From NCBI RefSeq assembly GCF_002849615.1, contig NZ_PDNV01000002.1, positions 1 through 64,000 on the forward strand: 64,000 nt of DNA. Reading direction: 5' to 3'. Below are positions 18,002 to 27,467 of this stretch, in pieces. The notes beneath the pieces are model-generated. The model saw only the letters and a program-made list of their open reading frames with translations, did not search any database and was not told the origin of the DNA. How positions within the stretch are numbered: the stretch's first letter is position 1; each line of letters begins with the position of its first letter. The position numbers and the translations under genes were made by a program. The stretch is from Pollutimonas nitritireducens (GTDB lineage: Bacteria > Pseudomonadota > Gammaproteobacteria > Burkholderiales > Burkholderiaceae_B).

Positions 18002-21000
18002 CTAGCGCTGCATGCTCGCCCACGCTTTTTGCAGGCGCTTTACCGAAACCGGCATGGGCGTACGCAATTCCTGTGCGAACAATGCAACGCGAAGCTCTTC
18101 GAGCAACCAGCGGTAGTCATCCATCTGTGCATCCGGCGCGCCCTTCAGCGCCAAAAGAGCGCGCTGATACTGAACGATCAGCGGTGCCATCTCGGCCATC
18201 AGGCGGCTGTCACGGGCCGGATCGGCACGCAACTTCTCGATGCGCACCAGCGCCGCTTTGAGGTAGCGCGGGTACTGGGTAAGCTGGCGATAAGGCGTAT
18301 CCTTCACAAACCATTTAGTCATCAACTGGGCTTGCTGTTTCTGCAGGTCGGCGTAGGCCGCAGCATGGGGCTTGGCCTGCGGCAACTTCTTCTGCAGCGC
18401 TGCCCATTCCGTCAATATCTGGCCAGTGAGCCGCGCAATTTCCTGGGCGAGCAGCCCCAGCCTGGTTTTTCCCTCGCTGCGACGCAATTCGAACGCTTGC
18501 TGGTTGTTCGGCCACGGCTCGGCGAGGCATGCCTGGTCCAGCGCGCAATCGATGATCTGATCGCGCAGTTCTTCCTGTGTACCCAGGCTCATGTACAGCA
18601 TGCTCATCCGGGTCAGGTCGCCAAGATTCTTTTCCAGAAACTTCACCTGCTCGCGTAATGCTAGGCGGAAAAGCCGTAGCAGTCCCGCGTGGTGCTGCAC
18701 CCGCGCTTCCCCCGGATCGTCATAGACATCGAGGTCGCAATGCGTCTGGCGATCCACGAGCGCCGGATAGCCCACGAAGGACTGCCCTTTGCGACGTATT
18801 TCCATGATCTCGGGCAAAGCACCAAAAGTCCAGTCAGTTAGCTTCTCGTGAGCCAGGGCTTGGGCAACCTGCTCATCGCGCGCCGCGAACTTCTGAAACG
18901 ATGCCTGGGCCTGCTTGCCATGCTCGGCCTTGAGCTGGTCCAGATTACGCCCGCCAGACAGCATCCGACCGTGCTCATCGACGACCTTGAAATTCATGAG
19001 CAAATGGGTCGGCAAGGTTTCCACCTTGAAATCGGTGCGCAACGGCCGAACCTTAAGCTGCGTCCACATGTCCGAGCCTATGGCCTCCAACAGCCCCTCC
19101 TCCGGATCGGATGCCTGATCGAACCATCGGTCCACGAATCCGGCGGCATAGTCGGGCAAGGGCACGCAATGTCGACGGATCTTCTGCGGAAGCGACTTGA
19201 GCAGCAAATGGACTTTTTCCTTCAGCATGCCCGGCACCAGCCATTCACAGCGTAAGGGATCGATCTTATTCAAAGCGAAAAGCGGGACGGTCAGCGTTAC
19301 GCCGTCGCGCGGCGAGCCCGGCTCGAAATGATAGTCGAGCGCCATCTGCACCCCCTGCCATTCCACCTTCTTAGGAAAGACGTCGGTCGTGACACCGGCG
19401 GCGTCATGCCGCATCAAGGCGTCGCGGGTCAGCATCAGCGCTTGCGCCTGTTGTTTATCGAGACGCTTGAACCACTTTTCCAGCGTTATGGTCTGACATA
19501 TCTCGGCGGGTATCTGCTGATCATAGAAAGCATAGATCAGGGCATCGTCCACCAGAATATCCGGCCGCCGGGTTTGGTGCTCCAGCTTTTCTATGGATGC
19601 GATCAGCTGGCGATTGTGCTGGATAAATGGCAAAGAGGTTTCTATGTCTCCCGGTACCAGCGCCTGGCGGATGAACAGCTCCCGCGCCTGAACGGAATCG
19701 ACCTTGCCGTAGTGGATCCGGCGTCCGGTATAGACCGGCAAACCATAAAGCGTGGCGCGCTCGTTGGCGACGATTTGACCAGCCTTTTTTTCCCAACGCG
19801 GATCGGACCAGCTGCGCCGTATGAGGTGCGCACCGACTTTCTCCAGCCATACGGGATCTATCCGTGCGACGCAGCGCGCGTACAGGCGCGTGGTTTCCAC
19901 CAGCTCGGCGGCGACTATCCAGCGTCCGGCCTTCTTGACCAGGCGCGAGCCCGGATGAATGGTAAAACGAATATCGCGGGCGCCCTGGTAGGCGCCGCCA
20001 TCCTCGCTTTTCAGGCCGATATTTCCCAACAGTCCGGAGAGCAGGGCCAGATGGGTCTGCTCATAGGTTGCATCGAGGGTGTTCATGCGCCAGCCCTGCT
20101 CCCCGACAATGGAAGCCAGCTGGCTATGCACGTCGCGCCATTCGCGCAGGCGCAGCGGCGACAGGAAATTCTGCCGCAGCAGCGCCACCAGCTTGCGCTG
20201 CGATGCCTTGTGCTCGACCTGTTCACCATACCATCGCCACAGCTTGATGTATGACAAGAATTCAGACTTCTCGTCGCCGAATTTGGCGTGAGCCGCTTCC
20301 GATGCCTCGCGCTCTTGCATAGGTCTGTCGCGTGGGTCCTGAACGGACAGCGCCGACGCGATGATCAGGATTTCGGCCAGGCATTCGTGGTCTTTGGCCG
20401 CCAGTATCATGCGCGCCAGGCGCGGGTCGACGGGCAGGCGCGCCAAGGCTTGTCCGACTTCGGTCAGGCGATTGTCCTCGTCAAGGGCACCCAGTTCCTG
20501 CAAGAGGTGGTAGCCGTCTGCAATGGCGCGGCCGGTGGGCGCGTCCACGAAAGGAAAGGTCTCGATATCGTCCAGCTTCAGCGCCTTCATGCGCAGAATG
20601 ACCGATGCCAATGACGAGCGCAGTACTTCCGGGTCGGTGAACGCGGCGCGGTTCTTGAAATCCGCCTCGTCGTACAACCGTATGCACACGCCAGGACCGA
20701 TACGGCCGCAGCGTCCCGCCCGTTGGTTCGCCGATGCCTGGCTTATGGGTTCGATACGCAATTGCTCGACCTTGTTGCGCCAGGAATAACGCTTGACCCG
20801 TGCCAGTCCGCTATCCACCACGTAACGGATACCCGGCACCGTAAGAGAAGTCTCAGCCACGTTGGTGGCGAGTACGATACGGCGTGCATTGCTTTGCGGA
20901 CGGAAAATTTGCTCCTGCTCACCTTGGGAGAGCCTGGCATAGAGCGGAAGCACTTCCGTGCTGGGCGGATGGCTCTTGCGCAGCGCTTCGACCGTCTCCC

Positions 21001-21874
21001 TGATTTCGCGCTCGCCAGGCAGGAACACCAGCACATCGCCCGGACCATGGCGGGCGCAGTCCGCTACGCCTTCGACGATCGCGTCGATGAGGTCGCGCTC
21101 CTCGTCGGCATTGGCCCGTCGACTTCCAGGCTCGACGCCTTCGATTTCTTTGTCCTGCATGACAGGCCGATAAACAATGTCGACCGGATACAAGCGGCCG
21201 GATACCTCGATGACCGGAGCGGGCCTGCCATTCTGTGCAAAATGCTGGGAAAAGCGGTCCGCATCGATAGTCGCGGAGGTGATGATCACCTTGAGGTCAC
21301 GACGCCTGGGCAGCAACTGTCTGAGGAATCCCAGCAGGAAATCGATATTGAGGCTGCGTTCGTGGGCTTCGTCGATAATGATAGTGTCATAACGACGCAG
21401 CAGCGGATCGCGCTGCGACTCGGCCAAGAGAATCCCATCGGTCATCAATTTGATTGCAGCATTGGGACCCGTACGGTCGTTGAACCGTATCTGGTACCCC
21501 ACCCAGTCGCCCAGTTCGGTCTTGAGCTCTTCCGCAATCCGCTTGGCTACAGACGTGGCCGCCAGCCTGCGCGGCTGCGTGTGGCCTATCATTTTGTCCT
21601 GGCCGCGGCCCAGCTCGAGGCAGATCTTGGGCAATTGGGTGGTCTTGCCTGAACCGGTTTCGCCGCAAACAATCACCACCTGGTTCGCCTCGATCGCCGC
21701 CGCAATATCGTCTCGACGCGCGCTTACGGGCAAGTCCTCGGGGTAGTTGACAGGCGGCAAGGCCCGCTTGATCCCCGACCTGGCCTGCGGGCGACGCGGC
21801 GCGTTTCGCCCGGTTGAGGGCTTCGTGGTCTTGGCTTTGTGTTGGTTTTCCGACAAATCGGGTTGCTCTTGCAT
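18002..21874 (-). CDS. hrpA: ATP-dependent RNA helicase HrpA
   Basis: A very long DEAH-box helicase, 1290 aa, close to E. coli HrpA (1300 aa). Walker A GETGSGKT is at 71-78 and the DEAH box at 168-171. Helicase motif VI reads QRAGRCGR. The helicase core, HA2 and OB-fold regions are followed by the long C-terminal DUF3418 region typical of HrpA. In E. coli it acts in mRNA processing and in rescuing stalled ribosomes. I use the ATG at 21874; the frame continues to 21940, but that part overlaps the argA promoter region. It is divergent from argA, separated by 79 bp. Confidence 0.93.
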   Translation of the reverse strand: MQEQPDLSENQHKAKTTKPSTGRNAPRRPQARSGIKRALPPVNYPEDLPVSARRDDIAAAIEANQVVIVCGETGSGKTTQLPKICLELGRGQDKMIGHTQPRRLAATSVAKRIAEELKTELGDWVGYQIRFNDRTGPNAAIKLMTDGILLAESQRDPLLRRYDTIIIDEAHERSLNIDFLLGFLRQLLPRRRDLKVIITSATIDADRFSQHFAQNGRPAPVIEVSGRLYPVDIVYRPVMQDKEIEGVEPGSRRANADEERDLIDAIVEGVADCARHGPGDVLVFLPGEREIRETVEALRKSHPPSTEVLPLYARLSQGEQEQIFRPQSNARRIVLATNVAETSLTVPGIRYVVDSGLARVKRYSWRNKVEQLRIEPISQASANQRAGRCGRIGPGVCIRLYDEADFKNRAAFTDPEVLRSSLASVILRMKALKLDDIETFPFVDAPTGRAIADGYHLLQELGALDEDNRLTEVGQALARLPVDPRLARMILAAKDHECLAEILIIASALSVQDPRDRPMQEREASEAAHAKFGDEKSEFLSYIKLWRWYGEQVEHKASQRKLVALLRQNFLSPLRLREWRDVHSQLASIVGEQGWRMNTLDATYEQTHLALLSGLLGNIGLKSEDGGAYQGARDIRFTIHPGSRLVKKAGRWIVAAELVETTRLYARCVARIDPVWLEKVGAHLIRRSWSDPRWEKKAGQIVANERATLYGLPVYTGRRIHYGKVDSVQARELFIRQALVPGDIETSLPFIQHNRQLIASIEKLEHQTRRPDILVDDALIYAFYDQQIPAEICQTITLEKWFKRLDKQQAQALMLTRDALMRHDAAGVTTDVFPKKVEWQGVQMALDYHFEPGSPRDGVTLTVPLFALNKIDPLRCEWLVPGMLKEKVHLLLKSLPQKIRRHCVPLPDYAAGFVDRWFDQASDPEEGLLEAIGSDMWTQLKVRPLRTDFKVETLPTHLLMNFKVVDEHGRMLSGGRNLDQLKAEHGKQAQASFQKFAARDEQVAQALAHEKLTDWTFGALPEIMEIRRKGQSFVGYPALVDRQTHCDLDVYDDPGEARVQHHAGLLRLFRLALREQVKFLEKNLGDLTRMSMLYMSLGTQEELRDQIIDCALDQACLAEPWPNNQQAFELRRSEGKTRLGLLAQEIARLTGQILTEWAALQKKLPQAKPHAAAYADLQKQQAQLMTKWFVKDTPYRQLTQYPRYLKAALVRIEKLRADPARDSRLMAEMAPLIVQYQRALLALKGAPDAQMDDYRWLLEELRVALFAQELRTPMPVSVKRLQKAWASMQR

Positions 21875-21904
21875 GAAACTTCTTTTTAGTGGGCAGTCCG
21901 TCAT

Positions 21905-21910
21905 TATAAT
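21905..21910 (+). promoter_or_regulatory. Candidate -10 element for argA
   Basis: A perfect TATAAT in the 79-bp region between divergent hrpA and argA, 44 bp before the argA start. The expected -35 position holds only T-rich sequence (ttttta), so the promoter is weak by consensus. It could also serve neither gene. Confidence 0.35.
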
Positions 21911-21953
21911 TTTGCTCCGGACCTCAACATTTGCGGACACATTACATCACCTC

Positions 21954-23312
21954 ATGACCTCTAGCGACATCGATTCCACTCTCTCTGCGCAGGACGCGCC
22001 TGAATTCGCCCCAGCCCAATTCGTACGGTGGTTTCGCGAGGTCGCGCCCTACGTGCACGACTTCAGGGGCAAGACGTTCGTCGTCGCCTTTGGCGGCGAA
22101 TTGGTCAGCGACAATGCGCTCAATGCACTGATACAAGATCTATCGCTCCTATCGGCACTGGGCGTCAAGCTTGTATTGGTGCATGGCTCGCGTCCGCAAG
22201 TAAACGACCAGCTCAAGCTGAAAGGCTACGCGACCCAGTTCGGTCGCGGCACCGAACCCACCAGCGACGAAGCGCTGGAATGTGCCAAAGAAGCCGCCGG
22301 CGAAATCCGGCTTGACATCGAAGCCTCGTTTAGCCAGGGGCTGCCGAATACACCAATGTCGCATGCGCAGATCCGCGTCATTTCCGGCAATTTCGTCACG
22401 GCTCGTCCGGTAGGCGTTATAGACGGGATCGATTACAGACACACAGGCGCCGTGCGCAAGCTGGATATCGACGCCATAAAGATGATAATTCACCAAGGCG
22501 CAATAGTACTGCTTTCGCCCCTTGGTTTTTCACCGACGGGCGAGGCCTTCAACCTGGCCATGGAAGACCTCGCGACCAGCGCCGCCATCGCCCTGCGCGC
22601 GGAGAAGCTCATTTTCCTCACTCAGAATAAGACGGTCTGCAATGAAGATGGTTCCGTCGATACAGAACTGGCTCGCGAAGATGCCGACAAGCTGCTGGCG
22701 TCCGGCACGCTCGAGGAAGACACTTCCTCGTTCCTGACCCACGCTTCACGTGCTGTAAAACGCGGCGTTGCGCGCGCGCACCTGGTGCCCTACACACTCG
22801 ATGGCAGCGTGCTCCTCGAAATTTTCACCCACGACGGCGTCGGAACCATGGTTGTGGAAGATACGCTGGACGACTTGCGCCCCGCCACCGTCGATGACGT
22901 CGGTGCCATCGTGCAACTCATCGAGCCGCTCGAGGCAGACGGTACTCTGGTGCCGCGCGGTCGATCAGTGATAGAACGTGACGTCGAAAAATTCACCGTG
23001 CTGGAACATGACAGTGTGATTTACGGTTGCGTGGCCTTGATGCCGTACCTGGAAGAAAACATGGCGGAAATGGCCTGCCTTATTGTCCAGCCGGAATGGC
23101 AAGGTTCCGGCGAAGGCGAAGTACTGCTGCGCCATGCCGAGTCCAAGGCTCGCGCCATGGGCGCCAAGCGGCTGTTTGTGCTGACCACGCGCACATCACA
23201 CTGGTTTATCAAGCGCGGCTTCGTGCAAGGCGGGATTTCGGATCTTCCCAAAGAGCGCCAGGCACATTACAACCGTTCACGCAATAGCCTGGTTTTCATC
23301 AAGAAACTCTAG
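21954..23312 (+). CDS. argA: Amino-acid N-acetyltransferase (N-acetylglutamate synthase)
   Basis: The first enzyme of arginine synthesis: acetyl-CoA plus glutamate gives N-acetylglutamate. The 452-aa protein has an N-terminal amino-acid-kinase-like domain (about 40-290, with VVAFGGELV and LVLVHGSRPQ) that normally binds the feedback inhibitor arginine. A GNAT acetyltransferase domain follows at about 305-450, with the acetyl-CoA loop in VQPEWQGSGEGE. This is the classical two-domain ArgA. The frame extends upstream to 21747 within hrpA; the ATG at 21954 fits the family start. Confidence 0.93.
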   Translation: MTSSDIDSTLSAQDAPEFAPAQFVRWFREVAPYVHDFRGKTFVVAFGGELVSDNALNALIQDLSLLSALGVKLVLVHGSRPQVNDQLKLKGYATQFGRGTEPTSDEALECAKEAAGEIRLDIEASFSQGLPNTPMSHAQIRVISGNFVTARPVGVIDGIDYRHTGAVRKLDIDAIKMIIHQGAIVLLSPLGFSPTGEAFNLAMEDLATSAAIALRAEKLIFLTQNKTVCNEDGSVDTELAREDADKLLASGTLEEDTSSFLTHASRAVKRGVARAHLVPYTLDGSVLLEIFTHDGVGTMVVEDTLDDLRPATVDDVGAIVQLIEPLEADGTLVPRGRSVIERDVEKFTVLEHDSVIYGCVALMPYLEENMAEMACLIVQPEWQGSGEGEVLLRHAESKARAMGAKRLFVLTTRTSHWFIKRGFVQGGISDLPKERQAHYNRSRNSLVFIKKL

Positions 23313-23334
23313 AGCGGCTGGGACCTTGCCGCGG

Positions 23335-23358
23335 AACCCTGGGTACAATACCCAGGTT
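23335..23358. repeat. Hairpin carrying a TACAAT box between argA and yggX
   Basis: AACC(C)TGGGTA at 23335-23345 pairs with TACCCAGGTT at 23349-23358 around a 3-nt loop, a 10-bp stem with one bulged C. No T-tract follows, so it is a poor terminator. The sequence TACAAT at 23344-23349 lies in its centre and could be the -10 box of the yggX promoter, 38 bp before the ATG. Confidence 0.4.
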
Positions 23359-23387
23359 GGATAACTTGTTCTAAAGGTAAGACTGTC

Positions 23388-23660
23388 ATGGCACGTATGG
23401 TTCAGTGTGTAAAGCTCAAACGCGAGGCAGAAGGCCTTGATTATCCGCCCTATCCCGGCGACCTGGGAGTGCGCATCTGGCAAAGCGTTTCCAAGGATGC
23501 CTGGGCGCAGTGGATGGATACCCAAACCCGCCTGGTCAATGAAAACCGGCTGAACCTCGCCGATGCCCGGGCACGCAAGTATTTGGCTCAACAGATGGAA
23601 AGCTTTTTGTTCGACGATGCCGATGTCGAGGCTCAGGGTTACGTACCCCCGTCCGATTAA
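23388..23660 (+). CDS. yggX: Probable Fe(2+)-trafficking protein YggX
   Basis: A 90-aa protein that protects iron-sulfur clusters against oxidative damage. It shows the conserved start [18 protein letters not shown] with Cys7, PPYPGDLG, and the C-terminal QMESFLF block. AAGGTAAG precedes the ATG as a ribosome site. It follows argA by 75 bp and converges on phoU. Confidence 0.95.
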   Translation: MARMVQCVKLKREAEGLDYPPYPGDLGVRIWQSVSKDAWAQWMDTQTRLVNENRLNLADARARKYLAQQMESFLFDDADVEAQGYVPPSD

Positions 23661-23701
23661 GGCAAATGCCCGGCCCCGCGGCGATGCACATGGGGCTCGG
23701 G

Positions 23702-23716
23702 CTGGCGGAGCGCCAG
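23702..23716. terminator. Short hairpin between convergent yggX and phoU
   Basis: CTGGCG-gag-CGCCAG forms a perfect 6-bp GC-rich stem in the 64-bp gap between the two converging genes. No strong T-tract follows in either direction, so a terminator role is only suggested by position. Confidence 0.3.
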
Positions 23717-23724
23717 AAAGGCCC

Positions 23725-24450
23725 TTAGACTTCGCTGTCTTCGTCTATTGGTTCGCCACGGGCTAGGCGCTCGGTGTTCTTGATGCCGGTATGGCGTACG
23801 TCATCGCCGCGCACCATATAGATGACCCGTTCGGACATATTCTTGGCGTGATCGCCTATGCGTTCGAGGGCACGCGCAATGAATATAAGATCTATGGATC
23901 GTGAAATCGTGCGCGGATCTTCGATCATATAGGTGATGATGTGGCGCAACGATCCCTTCCATTCCTTGTCAACTTCCTTGTCGTTACGCACGACCTGGGC
24001 AGCATGCAAGGGGTCCTGGCGGGCAAAGGCGTCAAGCGAGTCGCGTATCATGGTTGTGACAAAACCCGCCATATGCCGCAGCTCGACCACCGGTTCGTAG
24101 CGAACATCTGATTCATGCAGGCGGCGCGCCATCTTGGCAATTTTCTCGGCTTCGTCGCCGCAACGTTCCATATCGGTGAGCATTTTCGAGACGGACAGCA
24201 ACAGGCGCAGGTCACCGGCGGTGGGCTGGTTGCGCGCGATCAGCAAGCCTATGCGCTCGTCGATTTCCACCTCGAGCCGATTGACTTCCTTTTCACGTTC
24301 ACGCACCTGATCGACCAGACTGAGATCCCCGGTTGCCAGAGCCTCCATTCCGTCTTTAACCATGGCCTCGACCAGCCCGCCCATTTGCAGGAACAGGGAA
24401 CGCGTGGTTTCAAGGTCGGATGTGTACTGCTTATTGGTATGCTCGGACAT
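23725..24450 (-). CDS. phoU: Phosphate signalling protein PhoU
   Basis: A 241-aa all-helical protein that restrains phosphate uptake and PhoR signalling. Two PhoU repeats are visible; the metal-binding motif reads DMERCGDEAEKIA in the first and ALERIGDHAKNMSE in the second. The gene stands alone here, without pstSCAB beside it. It lies 152 bp downstream of rpiA, and a Pho-box-like double repeat overlaps the end of rpiA. Confidence 0.93.
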   Translation of the reverse strand: MSEHTNKQYTSDLETTRSLFLQMGGLVEAMVKDGMEALATGDLSLVDQVREREKEVNRLEVEIDERIGLLIARNQPTAGDLRLLLSVSKMLTDMERCGDEAEKIAKMARRLHESDVRYEPVVELRHMAGFVTTMIRDSLDAFARQDPLHAAQVVRNDKEVDKEWKGSLRHIITYMIEDPRTISRSIDLIFIARALERIGDHAKNMSERVIYMVRGDDVRHTGIKNTERLARGEPIDEDSEV

Positions 24451-24593
24451 GTCAGCCTTCGGTCAATACAGGAATCAATAAATAAATAGCGTAGCACCAT
24501 GGGCGCGATTTGTGTGCACTACATACGCCGCGGCGATCGCATGCAGGCATGTGGCTGACGCGGGTGTCACCGCAGCAAGGCTACACGCAGATC

Positions 24594-24611
24594 ATGACAC
24601 CATTATGACGC
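24594..24611 (-). promoter_or_regulatory. Pho-box-like direct repeat upstream of phoU
   Basis: Read on the minus strand: GCGTCAT-AATG-GTGTCAT. Two 7-bp repeats separated by 4 bp match the PhoB site plan CTGTCAT-N4-CTGTCAT at 5 and 6 of 7 positions. It overlaps the rpiA stop codon and lies 144 bp before phoU. Ten nt further on is TAGCCT, a poor -10 box. PhoB control of phoU would make sense but is inferred from this pattern only. Confidence 0.4.
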
Positions 24612-25286
24612 GTTTTTTTTGAGTTGCCGTACACCGCCTTGCGTCGAGACAAGCACCACGTCGGCACCTGCGATCGCAAACAGGCCGCAGCTGACGACAC
24701 CAGGAATGTTGTTGATGCGCGATTCCAGCTGTGCGGGTTGGGAGATGCTCAGGCCTGATACATCGAGAATCTGGCAGCCATTATCCGTAACGATACCGCT
24801 ACGCAAGGAGGGCTTGCCTCCCAACTGTGCCAACTGACGCGAGACGGACTCCCGTGCCATCGGTATGACCTCCACCGGCAGGGGAAACCGACCCAGGTGG
24901 TCGACTTGCTTGGATTCGTCCACGATGCACACAAACTGGTCGGCCACCGAGGCCACGATTTTCTCGCGCGTCAGCGCCCCGCCCCCGCCCTTGATCATGC
25001 TGAGTCCGCGATCGATTTCATCGGCGCCATCGACGTAAAACGGCATCGCCTGTACGTCGTTCAAGTCAAAGACCTGGATACCTAGCGCCGCCATGCGCGC
25101 CGAACTGCGTTCCGAGCTGGACACCGCGCCCCGGAAACGGCTTGTGTGCGGAGCGAGGCTGTCGATGAAAATATCCACCGTGGAACCGGTACCCACGCCA
25201 AGGATGGTTTCCGGTGTCAAGAAAGGGAGAACGTATTGAACAGCCGCCTGGGCGACATTCTGTTTGAGCTCGGTCTGGGTAAGCAT
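24603..25286 (-). CDS. rpiA: Ribose-5-phosphate isomerase A
   Basis: Interconverts ribose-5-phosphate and ribulose-5-phosphate in the pentose phosphate pathway. The 227-aa protein has GVGTGST at 30-36 (phosphate loop), DGADEID at 86-92 (catalytic Asp) and [12 protein letters not shown] at about 99-110. I chose the ATG at 25286 because MLTQTELKQ matches the family; the frame runs back to 25595 without similarity. It is followed by phoU and preceded by the ArsC-like gene. Confidence 0.95.
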   Translation of the reverse strand: MLTQTELKQNVAQAAVQYVLPFLTPETILGVGTGSTVDIFIDSLAPHTSRFRGAVSSSERSSARMAALGIQVFDLNDVQAMPFYVDGADEIDRGLSMIKGGGGALTREKIVASVADQFVCIVDESKQVDHLGRFPLPVEVIPMARESVSRQLAQLGGKPSLRSGIVTDNGCQILDVSGLSISQPAQLESRINNIPGVVSCGLFAIAGADVVLVSTQGGVRQLKKNAS

Positions 25287-25366
25287 GATGAAGATTCCTG
25301 GCGTATGCAATAACAAGTGTGACGATGTTCGATGGACATGTACTGGTTGGTGTTCATGGCCCGGGG

Positions 25367-25732
25367 CTATGTGCCGGGCGCGAAAAGTTCGCCGTACTTC
25401 TTGTCGGAGAATCCGACCGCGACATTGCCGGGACCGGTCACGGCTACAGGCCTTTTCACCAGGGCCGGAAACTCGGCAATCAGCATCAACCACTGTTGTT
25501 CGCTGTCGGGCGCCTTGCGGCTCTCGGGCAGGTTGCGCCAGGTCATGGAAGCGCGGTTCACCAGCTTTTCCCAGCCCCCGATCGCCGCTGCCCACTCGAC
25601 CAGTTGTCCGCCGGATATCGGCTGTTCGCGGTAGTCAGTGAATGTGTAAGGAATTGCATGTTGCGTGAGCCACGCCATCGACTTTACACAGGTACTGCAG
25701 TTTTTCAAACCATACAACTGCACAATAGCCAT
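25367..25732 (-). CDS. ArsC/Spx-family thioredoxin-fold protein (YffB-like)
   Basis: A 121-aa ArsC-superfamily protein starting [15 protein letters not shown], with a Cys12-x-x-Cys15 site at the position of the arsenate reductase Cys. KRPVAV is the conserved cis-Pro segment. The CxxC and length resemble E. coli YffB, whose role is unclear, more than true arsenate reductase. The ATG at 25732 is preceded by AAGGGAAAT, a fair ribosome site, and lies 17 bp after potI, so it may be read with the putrescine operon. Confidence 0.8.
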   Translation of the reverse strand: MAIVQLYGLKNCSTCVKSMAWLTQHAIPYTFTDYREQPISGGQLVEWAAAIGGWEKLVNRASMTWRNLPESRKAPDSEQQWLMLIAEFPALVKRPVAVTGPGNVAVGFSDKKYGELFAPGT

Positions 25733-25749
25733 TGCGTCATTTCCCTTTG

Positions 25750-26550
25750 CTAAGATTGCTTGCGCCACTGCATGCGACTGATCACGACCACAATTATGCC
25801 AACGGCAAGCATGAACAATGTGGCGAGAGCGTTTATTTCCGGCTTCAAACCCAGGCGCACCCGGGAGAAAACTTCGAGCGGCAAGGTAGTGTAGCCGGGA
25901 CCCGACAAGAACGATGCTATGACCACATCGTCGAGCGACAGGGTAAAGGCGAGCAGCCATGAGGCGAGGATCGCCGGGAAGATTAACGGCAACGTGATAA
26001 CGAAAAACACCTTGAGCGGCGATGCCCCAAGATCGAGGGCGGCTTCTTCCAGGGAGCGGTCCAGGTCGCGGATGCGCGATTGGATGATGACCGCGACATA
26101 GGCCATGCACAACGTTACATGGCCCACCCATATAGTGAAGATGCCATTGCCAGCCGGCCATCCGAGCAAATCGCTGATTTCTACAAACATAAGAAGCAGC
26201 GAAATGCCCAGCACCACTTCGGGAATGACCAATGGAGCGCTGAGCATGCCGATATACATGGGAAACCCCCTGAAACGCCCCATCCGAGCGAGAACATAGC
26301 CGGCCCATGTGCCGATAAAGACGGCGGCGGTGGCAGTGAGCGTCGCAATAAGCAGCGACAACCTCGCGGCGGACAAGAGTGCCTGGTCATTGAAGAGCTC
26401 GGCATACCACCTCAGCGAGAACCCGCTCCATGATGTCATCATCGACGAATCATTGAACGAAAATACCATCAGGCAAAAGATGGGCACATACAGAAACGCG
26501 TATCCAATCGCCAGCACGACAGCCCGGAGCGTTGGGTCGGGTTTGGTCAT
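25750..26550 (-). CDS. potI: Putrescine ABC transporter permease PotI
   Basis: A 266-aa inner-membrane permease with about six helices. The EAA loop that contacts the ATPase reads EEAALDLGASPLKVFFVITLP. FTLSLDDVVIASF and LEVFSRVRLGLKPEINAL match PotI closely. With PotH it forms the membrane channel for putrescine. Its start overlaps the potH stop as ATGA. Confidence 0.92.
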   Translation of the reverse strand: MTKPDPTLRAVVLAIGYAFLYVPIFCLMVFSFNDSSMMTSWSGFSLRWYAELFNDQALLSAARLSLLIATLTATAAVFIGTWAGYVLARMGRFRGFPMYIGMLSAPLVIPEVVLGISLLLMFVEISDLLGWPAGNGIFTIWVGHVTLCMAYVAVIIQSRIRDLDRSLEEAALDLGASPLKVFFVITLPLIFPAILASWLLAFTLSLDDVVIASFLSGPGYTTLPLEVFSRVRLGLKPEINALATLFMLAVGIIVVVISRMQWRKQS

Positions 26551-27467
26551 GCCGCCTCCCGCCTATCCGTCTTCAGCTGCCTGACCTCGTTGTACTGGAA
26601 TATGACCAATGGCACGAGCAACACCATGACCATCACACACGTGACTGCCGCCGCCATCGGCCAATCGGCGTTATTGAAGAATTCCGTCCACATTACGCGG
26701 CCCATCATCAGTGTATTGGCGCCGCCCAGCATTTCCGGTATTACATATTCGCCCACGGACGGTATGAAAACCAGCATCGCTCCGGCCACGACGCCCGGTA
26801 TCGAAAGCGGCAAGGTCACCGCCAGAAAGGCGCGCCAAGGACTGGCGCCGAGGTCATAGGCGGCTTCGAGCAGCCGAACATCAAGCTTGACCAGATTGGC
26901 GTACAAGGGAAGGATAAAGAACGGCAGATAGGCGTATATCAGGCCGATATACACCGCCAGATCGGTTCGATAGATTTCCAAGGGCGCACTGATGATGCCA
27001 AGCCACTGCAATAGCTTGTTGAGCAGGCCATCATTGCGCAATATGCCCACCCAGGCATACACGCGCAATAGCAGGGAGGTCCAGAATGGAAGAATGACAC
27101 CCAAAAGCAGCAGGTTACGTATCCATGGGCTGGAGCGTGCGATATAGTAGGCCATGGGGTAGCCGATCAAGATGCAGCATACCGTGGTAACCAGCGCCAT
27201 TTTTATGGAATTCAAGTAGGTGGCGATGTACAGGCTGTCGGTGAACAGAAGTTCGTAACCGCGCAGGTTTAAAACCAGCGACACGGTTTGATCCTTGATC
27301 TCGGTAAGCGACGTATAAGGCGGAACACCGAACTTGAGGTCCGCAAAACTGATTTTCAGGACCAGGATGAACGGGACGAGCAAAAACAGGATCAGCCACA
27401 AGAACGGCGGCACGATAGCCAGTGTCTTCCTCGAGGGCAAGGCCCCGCGCCAGGTGACGTTTTTCAT
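26547..27467 (-). CDS. potH: Putrescine ABC transporter permease PotH
   Basis: A 306-aa permease with about six membrane helices and a large periplasmic loop after the first helix. The EAA motif reads LEAAYDLGASPWRAFLAVTLP. SVGEYVIPEMLGG is a conserved PotB/PotH block. It overlaps potI by 4 bp downstream and potG by 4 bp upstream, so the three are translated together. Confidence 0.92.
   Translation of the reverse strand: MKNVTWRGALPSRKTLAIVPPFLWLILFLLVPFILVLKISFADLKFGVPPYTSLTEIKDQTVSLVLNLRGYELLFTDSLYIATYLNSIKMALVTTVCCILIGYPMAYYIARSSPWIRNLLLLGVILPFWTSLLLRVYAWVGILRNDGLLNKLLQWLGIISAPLEIYRTDLAVYIGLIYAYLPFFILPLYANLVKLDVRLLEAAYDLGASPWRAFLAVTLPLSIPGVVAGAMLVFIPSVGEYVIPEMLGGANTLMMGRVMWTEFFNNADWPMAAAVTCVMVMVLLVPLVIFQYNEVRQLKTDRREAA

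Noticed and set aside
19328-20254. A 308-codon plus-strand frame and a similar one at 20723-21652
   Set aside because: Both are antisense to hrpA; long shadow frames are expected in GC-rich coding DNA.
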